Below, piece by piece: positions 7,394-15,586 of a stretch of DNA of 64,000 nt. Under the pieces are notes generated by a model, which ran no database searches, had not been told where the DNA came from, and was given only the letters and a program-made list of their open reading frames with translations. The number at the start of each line of letters is the position of its first letter. The first letter of the stretch is position 1. This DNA is from Azoarcus sp. PA01 (lineage in GTDB: Bacteria; Pseudomonadota; Gammaproteobacteria; Burkholderiales; Rhodocyclaceae). The stretch lies in contig LARU01000004.1 of assembly GCA_001274695.2 (NCBI GenBank), forward strand, positions 1,178,001-1,242,000. Reading direction: 5' to 3'. Made by a program: the position numbers and the translations under genes.

Positions 7394-8869
7394 ATGTCAA
7401 TCTCATCGCCCGGCGTGGGTTCGGGTCTGGATGTCAAGACGCTGGTGAGCCAGCTGATGGCGTTCGAGCGCGCGCCGGTCACGTTGCTCGACAAGAAGGA
7501 AGCGAGCTTTCAGGCGAAGCTGTCTTCGTTCGGCAGCCTCAAAAGCTCGCTCGCGTCGCTGCAGACCGCCGCCAAGGCGCTCAGCACGCCGGAGAAGTTT
7601 TCGCCGATGAAAGCCAGCGTCGCCGATGCGACGACGCTGTCGGCCAGCGCCGGGGCGACGGCGGTCGCGGGAAGTTACGAAGTCGAAGTCAAAAGCCTCG
7701 CGCAGTCGCAGAAGCTGATGATGTCCGCGGCGGCGGGAGGCGGCACCGAAGGCTACGCGGCGACGAACACGGTCGTGGGCACCGGGACGATCACGATCGA
7801 CTTCGGCACGTACACCGCGCCCGAAGCTCCGGCAACGACGCCCGGCTTCACCGTGAACTCCGACAAGCCCAATACCAAAACCATTGTCATCGGTTCCGGC
7901 AACAACACGCTGGCCGGCATACGCGATGCGATCAATGCCGCGAATGCCGGCGTTTCGGCGTCGATCATCAACGATGGCTCGACGACCGGTTTTCGGCTGT
8001 CGCTGACTTCCACCGACAGTGGCGCGCGCAACGCGATGCGGATCAGCGTCGCCGACGCGACCGGCGATCTGGCGCAGTTGAACTACGACCCTTCGTCCCT
8101 CGATGCCGGCGCCACGCGGCTGGCCGAAAACGTCGTCGCCAAGGATGCCGTCATCAAGGTCGATAACGTCACGATCACGAAGCAAAGCAACACGATCACC
8201 GACGCGATCCAGGGCGTAACGCTGAACCTGTCGAAGACGATGCCCGAAGGCACGACGACGAAAATCACGCTGACGCGCGACACCAGCAACGTCAAAGCCG
8301 CCGTCGAAGGTTTCGTCAAAGCCTACAACGACACCAACAAGGCCATCCGGGACGCCACCGCGTACGACGCGACCGCGGGAAAAGCCGCGGTGCTGGCCGG
8401 CGACAGCACGGTGCGCTCGATCCAGGACCAGTTGCGCGGCCTGTTTTCGACGCCGCTGGCGGGCGCCCCTGCCGGCATGACGATGCTGTCGGATGTGGGC
8501 ATCACCTTCCAGAAGGACGGCTCGCTCGCGATCGACGAAGCCAAGTTCGGCAAGGCCCTTGCCGACCCGGCAAAGGACCTGGGCAAGCTCTTCTCCAGCA
8601 GCGGCGGCATCAAAGGCTATGCGTGGCAGGTCGACGTGGTGGCCGGCAAGATCCTCAGCCCGGTCGGCACGCTCGCCAATCGCACCGGCAACATTAATGA
8701 GTCGATCAAGAACCTCGGCACCCGCCGCGACGCGATCAATACGCGGCTCGTCGGCGTCGAACAACGCTATCGCGACCAGTTCGCAGCACTCGATTCCCTA
8801 GTCGCGAGCATGACCACGACCAGCACTTTCCTCGCCCAACAACTCGCCAACCTGCCAAAAATCACGTAG
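7394..8869 (+). CDS. fliD: Flagellar hook-associated protein 2 (filament cap)
   Basis: This 491-residue cap protein sits at the filament tip and guides flagellin folding. The N-terminus (ISSPGVGSGLDVKTLVSQLMAFERAPVTLL) and the C-terminal domain (GYAWQVDVVAGKILSPVGTLANRTGNINESIKNL, then coiled-coil ending ATMTTTSTFLAQQL-type residues) are characteristic of FliD. It is preceded by CTGGAG and followed 10 bp later by the fliS gene, giving a flaG-fliD-fliS-fliT order. Confidence 0.95.
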   Translation: MSISSPGVGSGLDVKTLVSQLMAFERAPVTLLDKKEASFQAKLSSFGSLKSSLASLQTAAKALSTPEKFSPMKASVADATTLSASAGATAVAGSYEVEVKSLAQSQKLMMSAAAGGGTEGYAATNTVVGTGTITIDFGTYTAPEAPATTPGFTVNSDKPNTKTIVIGSGNNTLAGIRDAINAANAGVSASIINDGSTTGFRLSLTSTDSGARNAMRISVADATGDLAQLNYDPSSLDAGATRLAENVVAKDAVIKVDNVTITKQSNTITDAIQGVTLNLSKTMPEGTTTKITLTRDTSNVKAAVEGFVKAYNDTNKAIRDATAYDATAGKAAVLAGDSTVRSIQDQLRGLFSTPLAGAPAGMTMLSDVGITFQKDGSLAIDEAKFGKALADPAKDLGKLFSSSGGIKGYAWQVDVVAGKILSPVGTLANRTGNINESIKNLGTRRDAINTRLVGVEQRYRDQFAALDSLVASMTTTSTFLAQQLANLPKIT

Positions 8870-8879
8870 GGAGAACCCA

Positions 8880-9344
8880 ATGTTTACGTCACCCAGAAGC
8901 GGCGCCAACGCCTATGCACGAGTCGGCGTCGAAACCGGCGTGCTGACTGCCGATCCGCACAAGCTGATTATGATGCTGTTCGACGGCGCAATCCTGTCGA
9001 TCGCCGCCGCCGCCGCCGCGATGGAGAAAAAGGACATCCCCGGCAAAGGGCAGGCCGTGTCAAAGGCGATCGACATCATCCTCAACGGCCTGAAAGCCAG
9101 CCTCGACGCGAAAGCCGGCGGCGAACTCGCGGACCGCCTCGCAGCGCTGTACGACTACATGGGCGAGCGCCTGCTCCACGCGAACCTGAACAACAGCCGC
9201 GCCGCGCTCGACGAAGTCAGCGGCCTGCTGCACACGTTGCGCGAAGCGTGGGAAGGCATCGCTCCCGGTGCGGAGGCGGCGAAGGCGAACGTGATGGCGC
9301 CGAACGCGGCGTCGAACGCGGCGTCGAACACGGTCGCGGCCTGA
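8880..9344 (+). CDS. fliS: Flagellar export chaperone FliS
   Basis: This 154-residue chaperone binds flagellin subunits in the cytoplasm and keeps them unfolded for export. The core AYARVGVETGVLTADPHKLIMMLFDGAI and the helical bundle up to about residue 130 are typical. The C-terminal tail (NAASNAASNTVAA) is encoded by a short 12-bp tandem repeat and is longer than in many FliS proteins. AGGGAG lies before the ATG. Confidence 0.94.
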   Translation: MFTSPRSGANAYARVGVETGVLTADPHKLIMMLFDGAILSIAAAAAAMEKKDIPGKGQAVSKAIDIILNGLKASLDAKAGGELADRLAALYDYMGERLLHANLNNSRAALDEVSGLLHTLREAWEGIAPGAEAAKANVMAPNAASNAASNTVAA

Positions 9345-9352
9345 GCGGCACC

Positions 9353-9688
9353 GTGAGCACGCTTGCGCGGTTCGAATCGATGAGCATTTTGTCGGCCGCC
9401 ATGGTCGAAGCCGCGCAGGCCAACGACTGGGACCGGCTCGTGGCGCTGGAGCACGAGATGGCTGCGATCCGGGTCGAGCTGATGCGCATTGAAGCGGACG
9501 GTCGCCAGCCTGCCGAGCAGAGCGAAGCGGACGCGGCGCGCAAGGCGGCGCTGATCACCGCGATGCTGCGCAATGACGAGGAGATTCGCCGCCACGTCGA
9601 GCCGTGGCTCGCCAGCACGCGCAAGCTGCTCGCCGGCGCGCAGCGCGACCGCGCGGTGCGCAGCGCCTACGGCGCCTCCGGCCCGTAA
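9353..9688 (+). CDS. fliT: FliT-like flagellar chaperone
   Basis: This 111-residue, mostly helical protein follows fliS by 8 bp, the usual place of fliT. Features shared with the family include FESMSILSAAMVEAAQANDWDRLVALE and the C-terminal RNDEEIRRHVEPWLASTRKLL. FliT chaperones the cap protein FliD. The GTG at 9353 is preferred since it follows the fliS stop directly; an ATG at 9380 is an alternative. Sequence similarity in this family is low, so the name rests on length, composition and position. Confidence 0.78.
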   Translation: MSTLARFESMSILSAAMVEAAQANDWDRLVALEHEMAAIRVELMRIEADGRQPAEQSEADAARKAALITAMLRNDEEIRRHVEPWLASTRKLLAGAQRDRAVRSAYGASGP

Positions 9689-9736
9689 GGCCGCGGCGCT
9701 TTCTCCGGACGGTCTCTCGCTCCAGGATCGACCACG

Positions 9737-10828
9737 ATGATTCCGTCCGATCTCGCCGCCCGGCTGCGCATGCTCACCGAAGCGAGTTTTTTCGACAGCG
9801 AGCCGCCGGTCAGCGGGCCGGCGCGAGTGCGCGAAATCCAGGCGCGGCTGCCGGAACTCGCGCCGGGCCAGCGATTCACCGCGACCTTGCAACGCGCGCT
9901 GCCGGACGGGACGTTCCAGGCGATCGTCGCCGGCAAGCACTACACGCTGGCGCTGAACCACGCGGCGAAAGCGGGCGACACGCTCGAACTGGTCGCGACG
10001 CAACACACCGCGAAAGCGCTGTTCGCGCAGCTTGTGCACGCCGCGTCCGCCCAAACCGGCGCGGACGCGGCAACCCGCCCGACGCTCAGCGCGACCGGGC
10101 GGCTGATCGGCTTCCTGCTGACCGGGCAGCCGGCGTCCGCGCCGGCCACGCTCGCCGGCGGCAAGCCGCTGCTCGATGCGCCGCCGGCGAACGGCGCCGC
10201 TCCGCTCGCTCCCGCGCTGCGCCAGGCCTTGACGCAAAGCGGCCTGTTCTACGAATCGCACCAGCAGCAGTGGCTCGGCGGCAGGATCGACACCGCGGCG
10301 CTGCGGCACGAGCCGCAGGGCCGATACGCGCCGGAAATTACCGCTGGTGCCACCGGTGCCACCGGTGCCGCCACCAAGAGCGCGGAACAGCCGAAGCTCT
10401 CCGACGCGACGGCCCCGCCGAATCCGAACCCGGCTCGCGCCGCCGCGATCCCCGAGCGGCTGATGCCGGTCGTGCACCAGCAGCTCGACGCGCTGGCGAC
10501 ACAGCACTACGTCTGGCACGGCCAGGTGTGGCCGGGCCAGAACGTCGAATGGGAAATCGACGACCCGCAGCGCGACCGCCGCGGCGACAGCGACGGCGGC
10601 GACGTGGCGGAAAACTGGAACACGACGCTGCGCCTGACGCTGCCGCGGCTCGGCGGGCTTGAAGCGCATCTCGTCGTGTCGCCGGCCGGGGTCGCGTTGC
10701 GCTTGCTCGCCGACGACCCCGCAACGGTCGCGGCGCTCGACGCTGCGCGCGCCCGGCTCGACGACGCACTGGCCGCGGCGAACCTGCCGCTCACCGGCTT
10801 TGCCGCGGAGCGTCGCGATGACGATTGA
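9737..10828 (+). CDS. FliK-like flagellar hook-length control domain protein (second copy)
   Basis: This 363-residue protein ends in a FliK-C-like domain (about 270-355: WNTTLRLTLPRLGGLEAHLVVSPAGVALRLLADDPATVAALDAARARLDDALAAANLPLTGF). The N-terminal part (LPELAPGQRFTATLQRALPDGTFQAIVAGKHYTLAL) resembles proteins encoded beside FlhB-like small proteins in betaproteobacteria. A true fliK lies further on at 21076, so this is a second paralogue of unknown exact role. Three copies of GGTGCCACC-type 9-bp repeat near 10344-10370 encode a GAT run. Its stop overlaps the start of the next gene. Confidence 0.72.
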   Translation: MIPSDLAARLRMLTEASFFDSEPPVSGPARVREIQARLPELAPGQRFTATLQRALPDGTFQAIVAGKHYTLALNHAAKAGDTLELVATQHTAKALFAQLVHAASAQTGADAATRPTLSATGRLIGFLLTGQPASAPATLAGGKPLLDAPPANGAAPLAPALRQALTQSGLFYESHQQQWLGGRIDTAALRHEPQGRYAPEITAGATGATGAATKSAEQPKLSDATAPPNPNPARAAAIPERLMPVVHQQLDALATQHYVWHGQVWPGQNVEWEIDDPQRDRRGDSDGGDVAENWNTTLRLTLPRLGGLEAHLVVSPAGVALRLLADDPATVAALDAARARLDDALAAANLPLTGFAAERRDDD

Positions 10829-11192
10829 AGATTCGCCGCACGCCCCGCCTGATCTGCCCACAAACCCGCCGACGTGTTTGTCACCGCACCCGTCACATCA
10901 GGAAGCGGTCGCGCTGACCTACGGCGCCGGTGACGCCGCGCCGCGCGTCGTCGCGAAAGGGCGCGGCCTGATAGCGCGCGAGATCATCGAACGGGCGCGC
11001 GAAGCGGGCGTGATCGTGCACGAATCGCCCGAGCTCGTCGGCCTGCTGATGCAGGTCGACCTCGACGCGCGCATCCCGCCCGAACTCTACGTCGCGATCG
11101 CCGAGTTGCTGGCGTGGCTGTACGGGATCGAGCAGCGCGCGACCATCTCGGCATATCCGGGGGAAGCCGCGCGACCCCCGGCCGTGCTATAA
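10818..11192 (+). CDS. FlhB-related small protein (cytoplasmic-tail-like)
   Basis: This 124-residue protein matches the C-terminal cytoplasmic domain of FlhB (AVALTYGAGDAAPRVVAKGRGLIAREIIERAREAGVIVHESPELVGLLMQVDLDARIPPELYVAIAELLAWLY). It lacks the membrane domain and the NPTH autocleavage site of full FlhB. Similar stand-alone FhlB proteins can affect export specificity in other bacteria; here this is inferred. It overlaps the preceding fliK-like gene by 11 bp, so the two are translationally coupled. Confidence 0.82.
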   Translation: MTIEDSPHAPPDLPTNPPTCLSPHPSHQEAVALTYGAGDAAPRVVAKGRGLIAREIIERAREAGVIVHESPELVGLLMQVDLDARIPPELYVAIAELLAWLYGIEQRATISAYPGEAARPPAVL

Positions 11193-11220
11193 GAACCGCT
11201 TTCGATTCGACTTATTCTGC

Positions 11221-11994
11221 ATGAGCGACCCGACCGAAAGCGCGACCCGCCCCCGCCCGCTGGACCCCGAAGCCTTCTCGCGCTTCGCCGTGCGCGACCC
11301 GCGCGAAATCGTCCAGCTGCTCGGGGCGCTGACCGAAAAGCACGCGCTGATCACCGGCCATCTCGACGAGCGGACGTCGTTCATCACGGTGATGCTCGCA
11401 TCGGACGGGGGCAGCGCGGCCGTCGTCCTCGATGCGGCGCCCGAAGCCGCGATCAACCAGCGTCTCGCCGCCGGCGCGGAGCTCGTCTGCATGACCCGGC
11501 TCGACAACGTCCGCGTGCAGTTTTCGCTCTCCGCGATCGAAGCGGTCCGCCACGACGGCCGGGGTGCGCTGCGCGCGAACCTGCCGACGAGCCTCCTTCG
11601 CCTGCAGCGCCGCGAGTTTTTCCGCCTCGCCGCGCCGCGATCGGCGCCGCCGGTATGCACGATCACGCAAGTCCAGCCGGACGGACGCTCGCATGTGGTG
11701 TCGGTGCGGATACTCGACATCAGCGGCGGCGGGCTCGCGGTCCTCGTGCCTCCGCAAGCGCTGCATTTCGAACCCGGCATGGATTTCGACCACTGCGCGT
11801 TGGTCCTGCCGGAAGGCGAACCCCTGCCGGTGCGGCTCACGGTGCGCAATCTCTTCGACATCAAGCAGCCGAACGGCACCCGAGCGCGCCGCGCCGGCTG
11901 TCAGTTCGTCGGCCTGTCGAACAGCGTCATGGCGCGCCTGCAGCGCTACCTCTTCAAGCTGGAGCGCGAGCGGCACGCGCAGGACGCGGAGTGA
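11221..11994 (+). CDS. ycgR: YcgR-type flagellar brake protein with PilZ domain
   Basis: This 257-residue protein has an N-terminal YcgR domain (about 20-115) and a C-terminal PilZ domain with the c-di-GMP-binding motif RxxxR (R131-R135, in QRREFFR) and DxSxxG (D166-G171, DISGGG). When c-di-GMP is bound, YcgR contacts the rotor or stator and slows swimming. It lies 28 bp behind the FlhB-like gene and ends the late gene block that starts at fliC. No clear promoter of its own is seen. Confidence 0.92.
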   Translation: MSDPTESATRPRPLDPEAFSRFAVRDPREIVQLLGALTEKHALITGHLDERTSFITVMLASDGGSAAVVLDAAPEAAINQRLAAGAELVCMTRLDNVRVQFSLSAIEAVRHDGRGALRANLPTSLLRLQRREFFRLAAPRSAPPVCTITQVQPDGRSHVVSVRILDISGGGLAVLVPPQALHFEPGMDFDHCALVLPEGEPLPVRLTVRNLFDIKQPNGTRARRAGCQFVGLSNSVMARLQRYLFKLERERHAQDAE

Positions 11995-12008
11995 TCAAAG
12001 GCGCTTAG

Positions 12009-12142
12009 GGAAGCGCTGATTAAATCAAAACCGTTCGGGCTGAGCCTGTCGAAGCCCCTGTTGTTGCAGGGAATGCCCTTCGACAAGCCTGTCCTGAGCG
12101 AAGTCGAAGGGCTCAGGGCGAACGGAATAAATCAGCGCTTCC
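12009..12142. repeat. REP-like hairpin element, copy 1
   Basis: A quasi-palindromic core (AACCGTTCGGGCTGAGCC left; GGCTCAGGGCGAACGG right) contains inner motifs of the GTCGAAG / CTTCGAC type and is bounded by perfect 13-bp inverted arms GGAAGCGCTGATT / AATCAGCGCTTCC. An 8-bp direct repeat CTTAGGGA flanks it (12004-12011 and 12142-12149), and a run of seven T follows at about 12151, so the hairpin may also end the ycgR transcript. Two more copies of the core occur at 26169 and 29940. Confidence 0.8.
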
Positions 12143-12216
12143 TTAGGGATTTTTTTGGATAGCGGCGAACAGGCTCGAACCGCCATGTGAATGACAGAAG
12201 GCGCGCCAAAGACTAC

Positions 12217-12247
12217 GATGTGTATATAAATTCAAAGGATACACATC
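12217..12247 (+). promoter_or_regulatory. Operator palindrome of the vapBC relic
   Basis: GATGTGTAT and ATACACATC form a perfect 9-bp inverted repeat around 13 bp and end directly at the relic's ATG. The centre holds a TATAAATT-like -10 region and the AAAGGA ribosome-binding site. This is the layout of an autoregulated vapBC operator, still intact although the genes are fused and deleted. Confidence 0.7.
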
Positions 12248-12361
12248 ATGCGCACCAACATTGTGATTGACGACGAGCTCATGAACTTGCTGTACAGCGA
12301 CAGGGACTTCGAGCCGTTCGTCGAGCACTTGGGCCTGCGATCCGCCCTCACCGAAATCTGA
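12248..12361 (+). pseudogene. Internally deleted vapBC remnant (37-codon fusion)
   Basis: A 37-codon frame starts like a VapB antitoxin (MRTNIVIDDELMN) and after residue 13 turns into the C-terminal end of a PIN-domain VapC toxin (DRDFEPFVEHLGLRSAL). The rest of vapB and most of vapC are gone, so one in-frame deletion has fused the two ends. The start codon, ribosome-binding site and operator remain. The peptide keeps neither the VapB toxin-binding part nor the PIN active site except one Asp (D20 in RDF), so it should be inactive as toxin. Confidence 0.72.
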
Positions 12362-12430
12362 CGCAAAACACGTTCATTTTCAGTTAGCTGCTGCCGGGCG
12401 TTGGACGTCCAGCGGCTACGTCGAACACCA

Positions 12431-12754
12431 TCACACCGGCATGTTCATGATGTCCTGATACGCGGTGACAAGCCGGTTGCGCACCTGCACCATCTGCTGG
12501 AACGACAGGCTCGCTTTCTGCAGGTTCACCATCACGTCCTGCAGATTAACGTTCGGGTCACCGGTGGAAAATTCCTGCGCCATGCCGCGCGCTTCGTGCT
12601 GCGCGGCACTGACGTCCTTCAGCGCGCCTTGCAGCACTTCGGCGAAGTCGACGCCGCCGGGCGCCTGCGCGCCTTGTGCAGCGGGTTTGCCGGCCGCGGT
12701 CTGCGCCGTGGAGCGCAGCTCGCCGATCATCTGTTCAATTCCGCGCGTATCCAT
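12431..12754 (-). CDS. fliE: Flagellar hook-basal body protein FliE
   Basis: This 107-residue protein joins the MS ring to the rod. The conserved FAEVLQGALKDVSAAQHEA, FSTGDPNVNLQDVMVNLQKASLSFQQMVQVRNRLVTAYQDIMNMPV covers most of the chain and ends in the usual short tail. It lies downstream of fleR on the same strand, but a sigma54-type promoter between them suggests separate transcription. It is split from fliF, which is divergent 2.8 kb away. Confidence 0.95.
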   Translation of the reverse strand: MDTRGIEQMIGELRSTAQTAAGKPAAQGAQAPGGVDFAEVLQGALKDVSAAQHEARGMAQEFSTGDPNVNLQDVMVNLQKASLSFQQMVQVRNRLVTAYQDIMNMPV

Positions 12755-12800
12755 GATCCCGATTCCGGAGAGCGAGTGATTGTTGCTCGCAGTCTAGCAG

Positions 12801-12816
12801 AGCAATCGTCATGCCA
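12801..12816 (-). promoter_or_regulatory. Sigma54 promoter of fliE
   Basis: On the minus strand TGGCATGACGATTGCT matches the -24/-12 consensus TGGCACG-N4-TTGCW, with GG and GC separated by exactly 10 bp. It lies 47 bp before the fliE start, in the gap behind fleR. The adjacent fleR gene encodes a matching activator. Confidence 0.78.
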
Positions 12817-12837
12817 TAAAACAGAATCCGGCTCGCA

Positions 12838-14256
12838 TCACACTTCGTGCCCGCCGTCGCGGTATTGCTGCAGCTTGTAGCGCAGGGTCCGCTCCGAGAT
12901 GCCAAGCTTCTCGACCGCCCGCTTGCGCGAGCCGCCATGCTCGCGCAGCGTCGCGAGGATGTGCTCGCGTTCGAGGTCCTTCATGTTTGCGGGCCGCGGC
13001 GGATCGAGCGGGACTCGCGCAGCGGTGCTCGCAAGGCTGCCGATGACGGGGGAAAGCCCTGCCGGCAGGAAGGCGGACACGCAGGACGCGCTGTCCGGCC
13101 CGCTTTCCCCGGCGCTGCGTGCGGCCGTCCAGTGCGGCAGGCAAAGATGCACGACGTCGGCGCCGATCGTGTCGCGACTGGCGAGGATCAGCGCACGCTG
13201 CATCGTATTTTCCAGTTCTCGCACGTTGCCCGGCCACGCGTGGCGCGCGAGCAGGGATTCGGCGTTGGCGAGCAGATGCGCGCTGCGCCCGAGCCGCGCG
13301 GCGTGGCGCGCGAGGAAGTGCCGGGCCAGCGGCACGATGTCGGCGGGCCGTTCGCGCAGGCCGGGGATCGCGAGCGGGAACACGTTGAGGCGGTAATACA
13401 GGTCTTCCCTGAAGCGCCCCGCCGCGACTTCCGCCGCGATGTCGCGGTTGCTCGTCGCCAGCACGCGGATGTCGAGCCCGACGGGTTTCCTGCCGCCGAC
13501 GCGCTCGACTTCGCGCTCCTGCAGCACCCGCAGCAGCTTCGCCTGCAGCGCGAGCGGCATCTCGGAGATTTCGTCGAGCAGGATCGTGCCGTCCTGCGCC
13601 TGCTCGAACTTGCCCGGCTGCGCCGCCTGTGCGCCGGTGAAAGCGCCTTTTTCGTAGCCGAACAGCGTCGCTTCGAGCAGGTTCTCGGGAATCGCCGCGC
13701 AGTTGATCGCGACGAACGGACCGTCGCGGCGCGCCGAACGGGCGTGGATGTAGCGCGCGAACACCTCCTTGCCGGTGCCGGATTCGCCGGTCAGCAGCAC
13801 CGTCGCGTCGGTGTCGGCGACGCGCGCGGCGAGCGCGAGCAGGTTGCGGGTGCGCCAGTCCTCCGCGATCGTGTCGTCGGCCGACGGCGGCGTCGCGGCG
13901 TAGCGGCGCACGTGCGCCAGCAGCACGTCCGGCTCGAACGGCTTCATCAGGAAATCGCACGCGCCGCCGCGCATCGCGGCGACCGCCTTGTCGACGTCGC
14001 CGTACGCGGTCATCAGCAGCACCGGCAGCTGCGGCAGGCGGGCGCGCAGTTCGGCGAGCAGCTGCAGGCCGTCCATCGGCTGCATGCGCAGGTCGCTGAC
14101 GACGAGGTGGAACACCTGCCGGCCAATCTCGTGCAGCGCGCCGGCGCCGCCGTCGACGCCGGTGACGCGGTGGCCGCCGATTTCGAGCGTGAGACACACG
14201 GCATCGCGCAGCGCGGCATCGTCCTCGACGACGAGGATGTGGAGCTGCTCGGTCAT
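12838..14256 (-). CDS. fleR: Sigma54-dependent flagellar response regulator FleR
   Basis: This 472-residue NtrC-type activator has a receiver domain (acidic E11-D13, phosphorylation site D55, K106), a AAA+ domain with Walker A GESGTGKE (157-164) and an intact sigma54-contact loop GAFTGA (204-209), and a Fis-type helix-turn-helix at the C-terminus (SRKRAVEKLGISERTLRYKL). It probably activates the sigma54 promoters before fliE, fliK and flgB. The start ATG overlaps the fleS stop by 4 bp. The name FleR, rather than FlgR or FlrC, is by resemblance to the Pseudomonas pair. Confidence 0.88.
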   Translation of the reverse strand: MTEQLHILVVEDDAALRDAVCLTLEIGGHRVTGVDGGAGALHEIGRQVFHLVVSDLRMQPMDGLQLLAELRARLPQLPVLLMTAYGDVDKAVAAMRGGACDFLMKPFEPDVLLAHVRRYAATPPSADDTIAEDWRTRNLLALAARVADTDATVLLTGESGTGKEVFARYIHARSARRDGPFVAINCAAIPENLLEATLFGYEKGAFTGAQAAQPGKFEQAQDGTILLDEISEMPLALQAKLLRVLQEREVERVGGRKPVGLDIRVLATSNRDIAAEVAAGRFREDLYYRLNVFPLAIPGLRERPADIVPLARHFLARHAARLGRSAHLLANAESLLARHAWPGNVRELENTMQRALILASRDTIGADVVHLCLPHWTAARSAGESGPDSASCVSAFLPAGLSPVIGSLASTAARVPLDPPRPANMKDLEREHILATLREHGGSRKRAVEKLGISERTLRYKLQQYRDGGHEV

Positions 14257-15425
14257 GACGTTTCCTTCACGGCTGCCTGCAAGGCCGGCGCGCTGCTGTC
14301 GTCCGCGCGCAGCAGCGGCAGGCTGAGCGTGAACAGCGAGCCCTTGCCCGGCGTCGATTCGAACGCGATGTCGCCACCGTGGCCCCGCGCGACGCCGCGC
14401 GCGATCGCCAACCCCAGTCCGGTGCCTTCGGCGCGCGTCGTGAAGAACGGCTCGAACACGCGGCCGTGGCGCGCGGGTTCGATGCCGCGCCCGCTGTCGG
14501 CGACGCACAACTTCACGGATTCGCCGTCGCGCACTGCGCAAAGCGACACTGCACCTCCGGCGCCGGTCGCGTGGATCGCGTTCTCGATGAGGTTCGTCAG
14601 CGCCCCGCCGAGCGCCTTGCGATCGCCGAGCAGCGTCAGCTCGCCGCAGTCGCAGCGCGACGTGAACGACAGCTGCCGCGCCCGCGCGAGCGGCTCCAGC
14701 GTATGCGCGACTTCGCCGACCAGCTCGCAGACGCCGAAACGTTCGCGGCCGAGGCTGTCGCCGCGCGCGAACAGCAGCATGTCGCCGATGAGCCGCTCGA
14801 GGTGGCGCAGTCGCTCGATCGCCCGCTCGGCGACTTTCGCGCGGTCGGCGGGCGCCAGCTCGGGCTGGCGCAGGTTGCCGGTGTAGAGCAGCGCGGCGGC
14901 GAGCGGCGTGCGCAACTGGTGCGCGAGCCCGGCGACCATCTCGCCCATCGCCGCGAGCCGCTCGCTGCGCTCGGCCTGCAGGCGCATGCGGTGCGTGTCG
15001 GTGACGTCGTGGAGCAGCACGATGCGGCCTTCGCCGGATTCGAGCGCGGTGTCGGACAGCGACACGCGGCGCGCGCCCGGCTCGCTGCCGACCGTCCGTT
15101 CGCCCGGCGTGCCGGTGTCGCCGAAGCGGCAGGCGACCGCGTCCCACCGCTCGCCGGCGAGCCCGCCCCCGAGGAGGTTTTCGGCGGCGCGGTTGAACTG
15201 CACGATGCGCCCGGTTCGGTCGAGCATCACGACGCCGGCCGGCAGCGCGCCGAGCAGCACGTCGAGCCGCTCGGTGAGCTGCGACACTTGCCCCTGCAAT
15301 GCGTTGTAGGCCGTCGACAGCTCTTCGGAAGCACGCGAAAACAGCGCGAACGCTTCGGCGAGCTGCGCTGCGTCGAGGCGCTGGGCGGCGCTCGGCGACG
15401 CGGGCACGCAGGATTCGGCGGGCAT
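14253..15425 (-). CDS. fleS: Flagellar sensor histidine kinase FleS
   Basis: This soluble kinase of about 390 residues has a PAS domain (about 50-145), a HisKA domain with the phospho-acceptor H169 in AHQLRTPL, and an HATPase domain (NLIENAIHATG, DSGRGI, FTTRAEGTGLGLAIA). No membrane segment is seen, so it senses an internal signal, probably an assembly state of the basal body by analogy to other FleS/FlgS kinases. The start is uncertain: ATG 15425 is used here, and GTG 15446 is also in frame. It overlaps fleR by 4 bp and is divergent from fliF. Confidence 0.87.
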   Translation of the reverse strand: MPAESCVPASPSAAQRLDAAQLAEAFALFSRASEELSTAYNALQGQVSQLTERLDVLLGALPAGVVMLDRTGRIVQFNRAAENLLGGGLAGERWDAVACRFGDTGTPGERTVGSEPGARRVSLSDTALESGEGRIVLLHDVTDTHRMRLQAERSERLAAMGEMVAGLAHQLRTPLAAALLYTGNLRQPELAPADRAKVAERAIERLRHLERLIGDMLLFARGDSLGRERFGVCELVGEVAHTLEPLARARQLSFTSRCDCGELTLLGDRKALGGALTNLIENAIHATGAGGAVSLCAVRDGESVKLCVADSGRGIEPARHGRVFEPFFTTRAEGTGLGLAIARGVARGHGGDIAFESTPGKGSLFTLSLPLLRADDSSAPALQAAVKETS

Positions 15426-15586
15426 CGTGGCGGGATCGGTTTTCACGACGGGCAGATTAACGGCGCGGCGGCACCCGGCAACCGGCAAATAGGTGGCAAA
15501 AACTGCCGCTTATCCCGCCGGGGAAGTTGCGCCCGCGAGCGGACAATGCGTCACCCGAAAAAGTCGGACGATTGAAGGACTCGACC

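Noticed and set aside
7403..8764. Minus-strand frame of 453 codons opposite fliD
   Set aside because: High-GC antisense shadow of fliD with skewed composition and no recognisable domain.
10344..10370. Three near-identical 9-bp units (GGTGCCACC) as a phase-variable repeat
   Set aside because: The unit is a multiple of three and only three copies exist, so length changes would not shift the frame; likely simple low-complexity linker coding.
12401..12420. TTGGACGTCCAGCGG palindrome as fliE terminator
   Set aside because: The stem is short and no T-run follows on the fliE strand; too weak to list.
15493..15512. TGGCAAAAACTGCCGC as a sigma54 promoter of fliF
   Set aside because: GG and the nearest GC are not 10 bp apart and the -12 part does not match; a promoter for fliF must exist nearby but I cannot place it.
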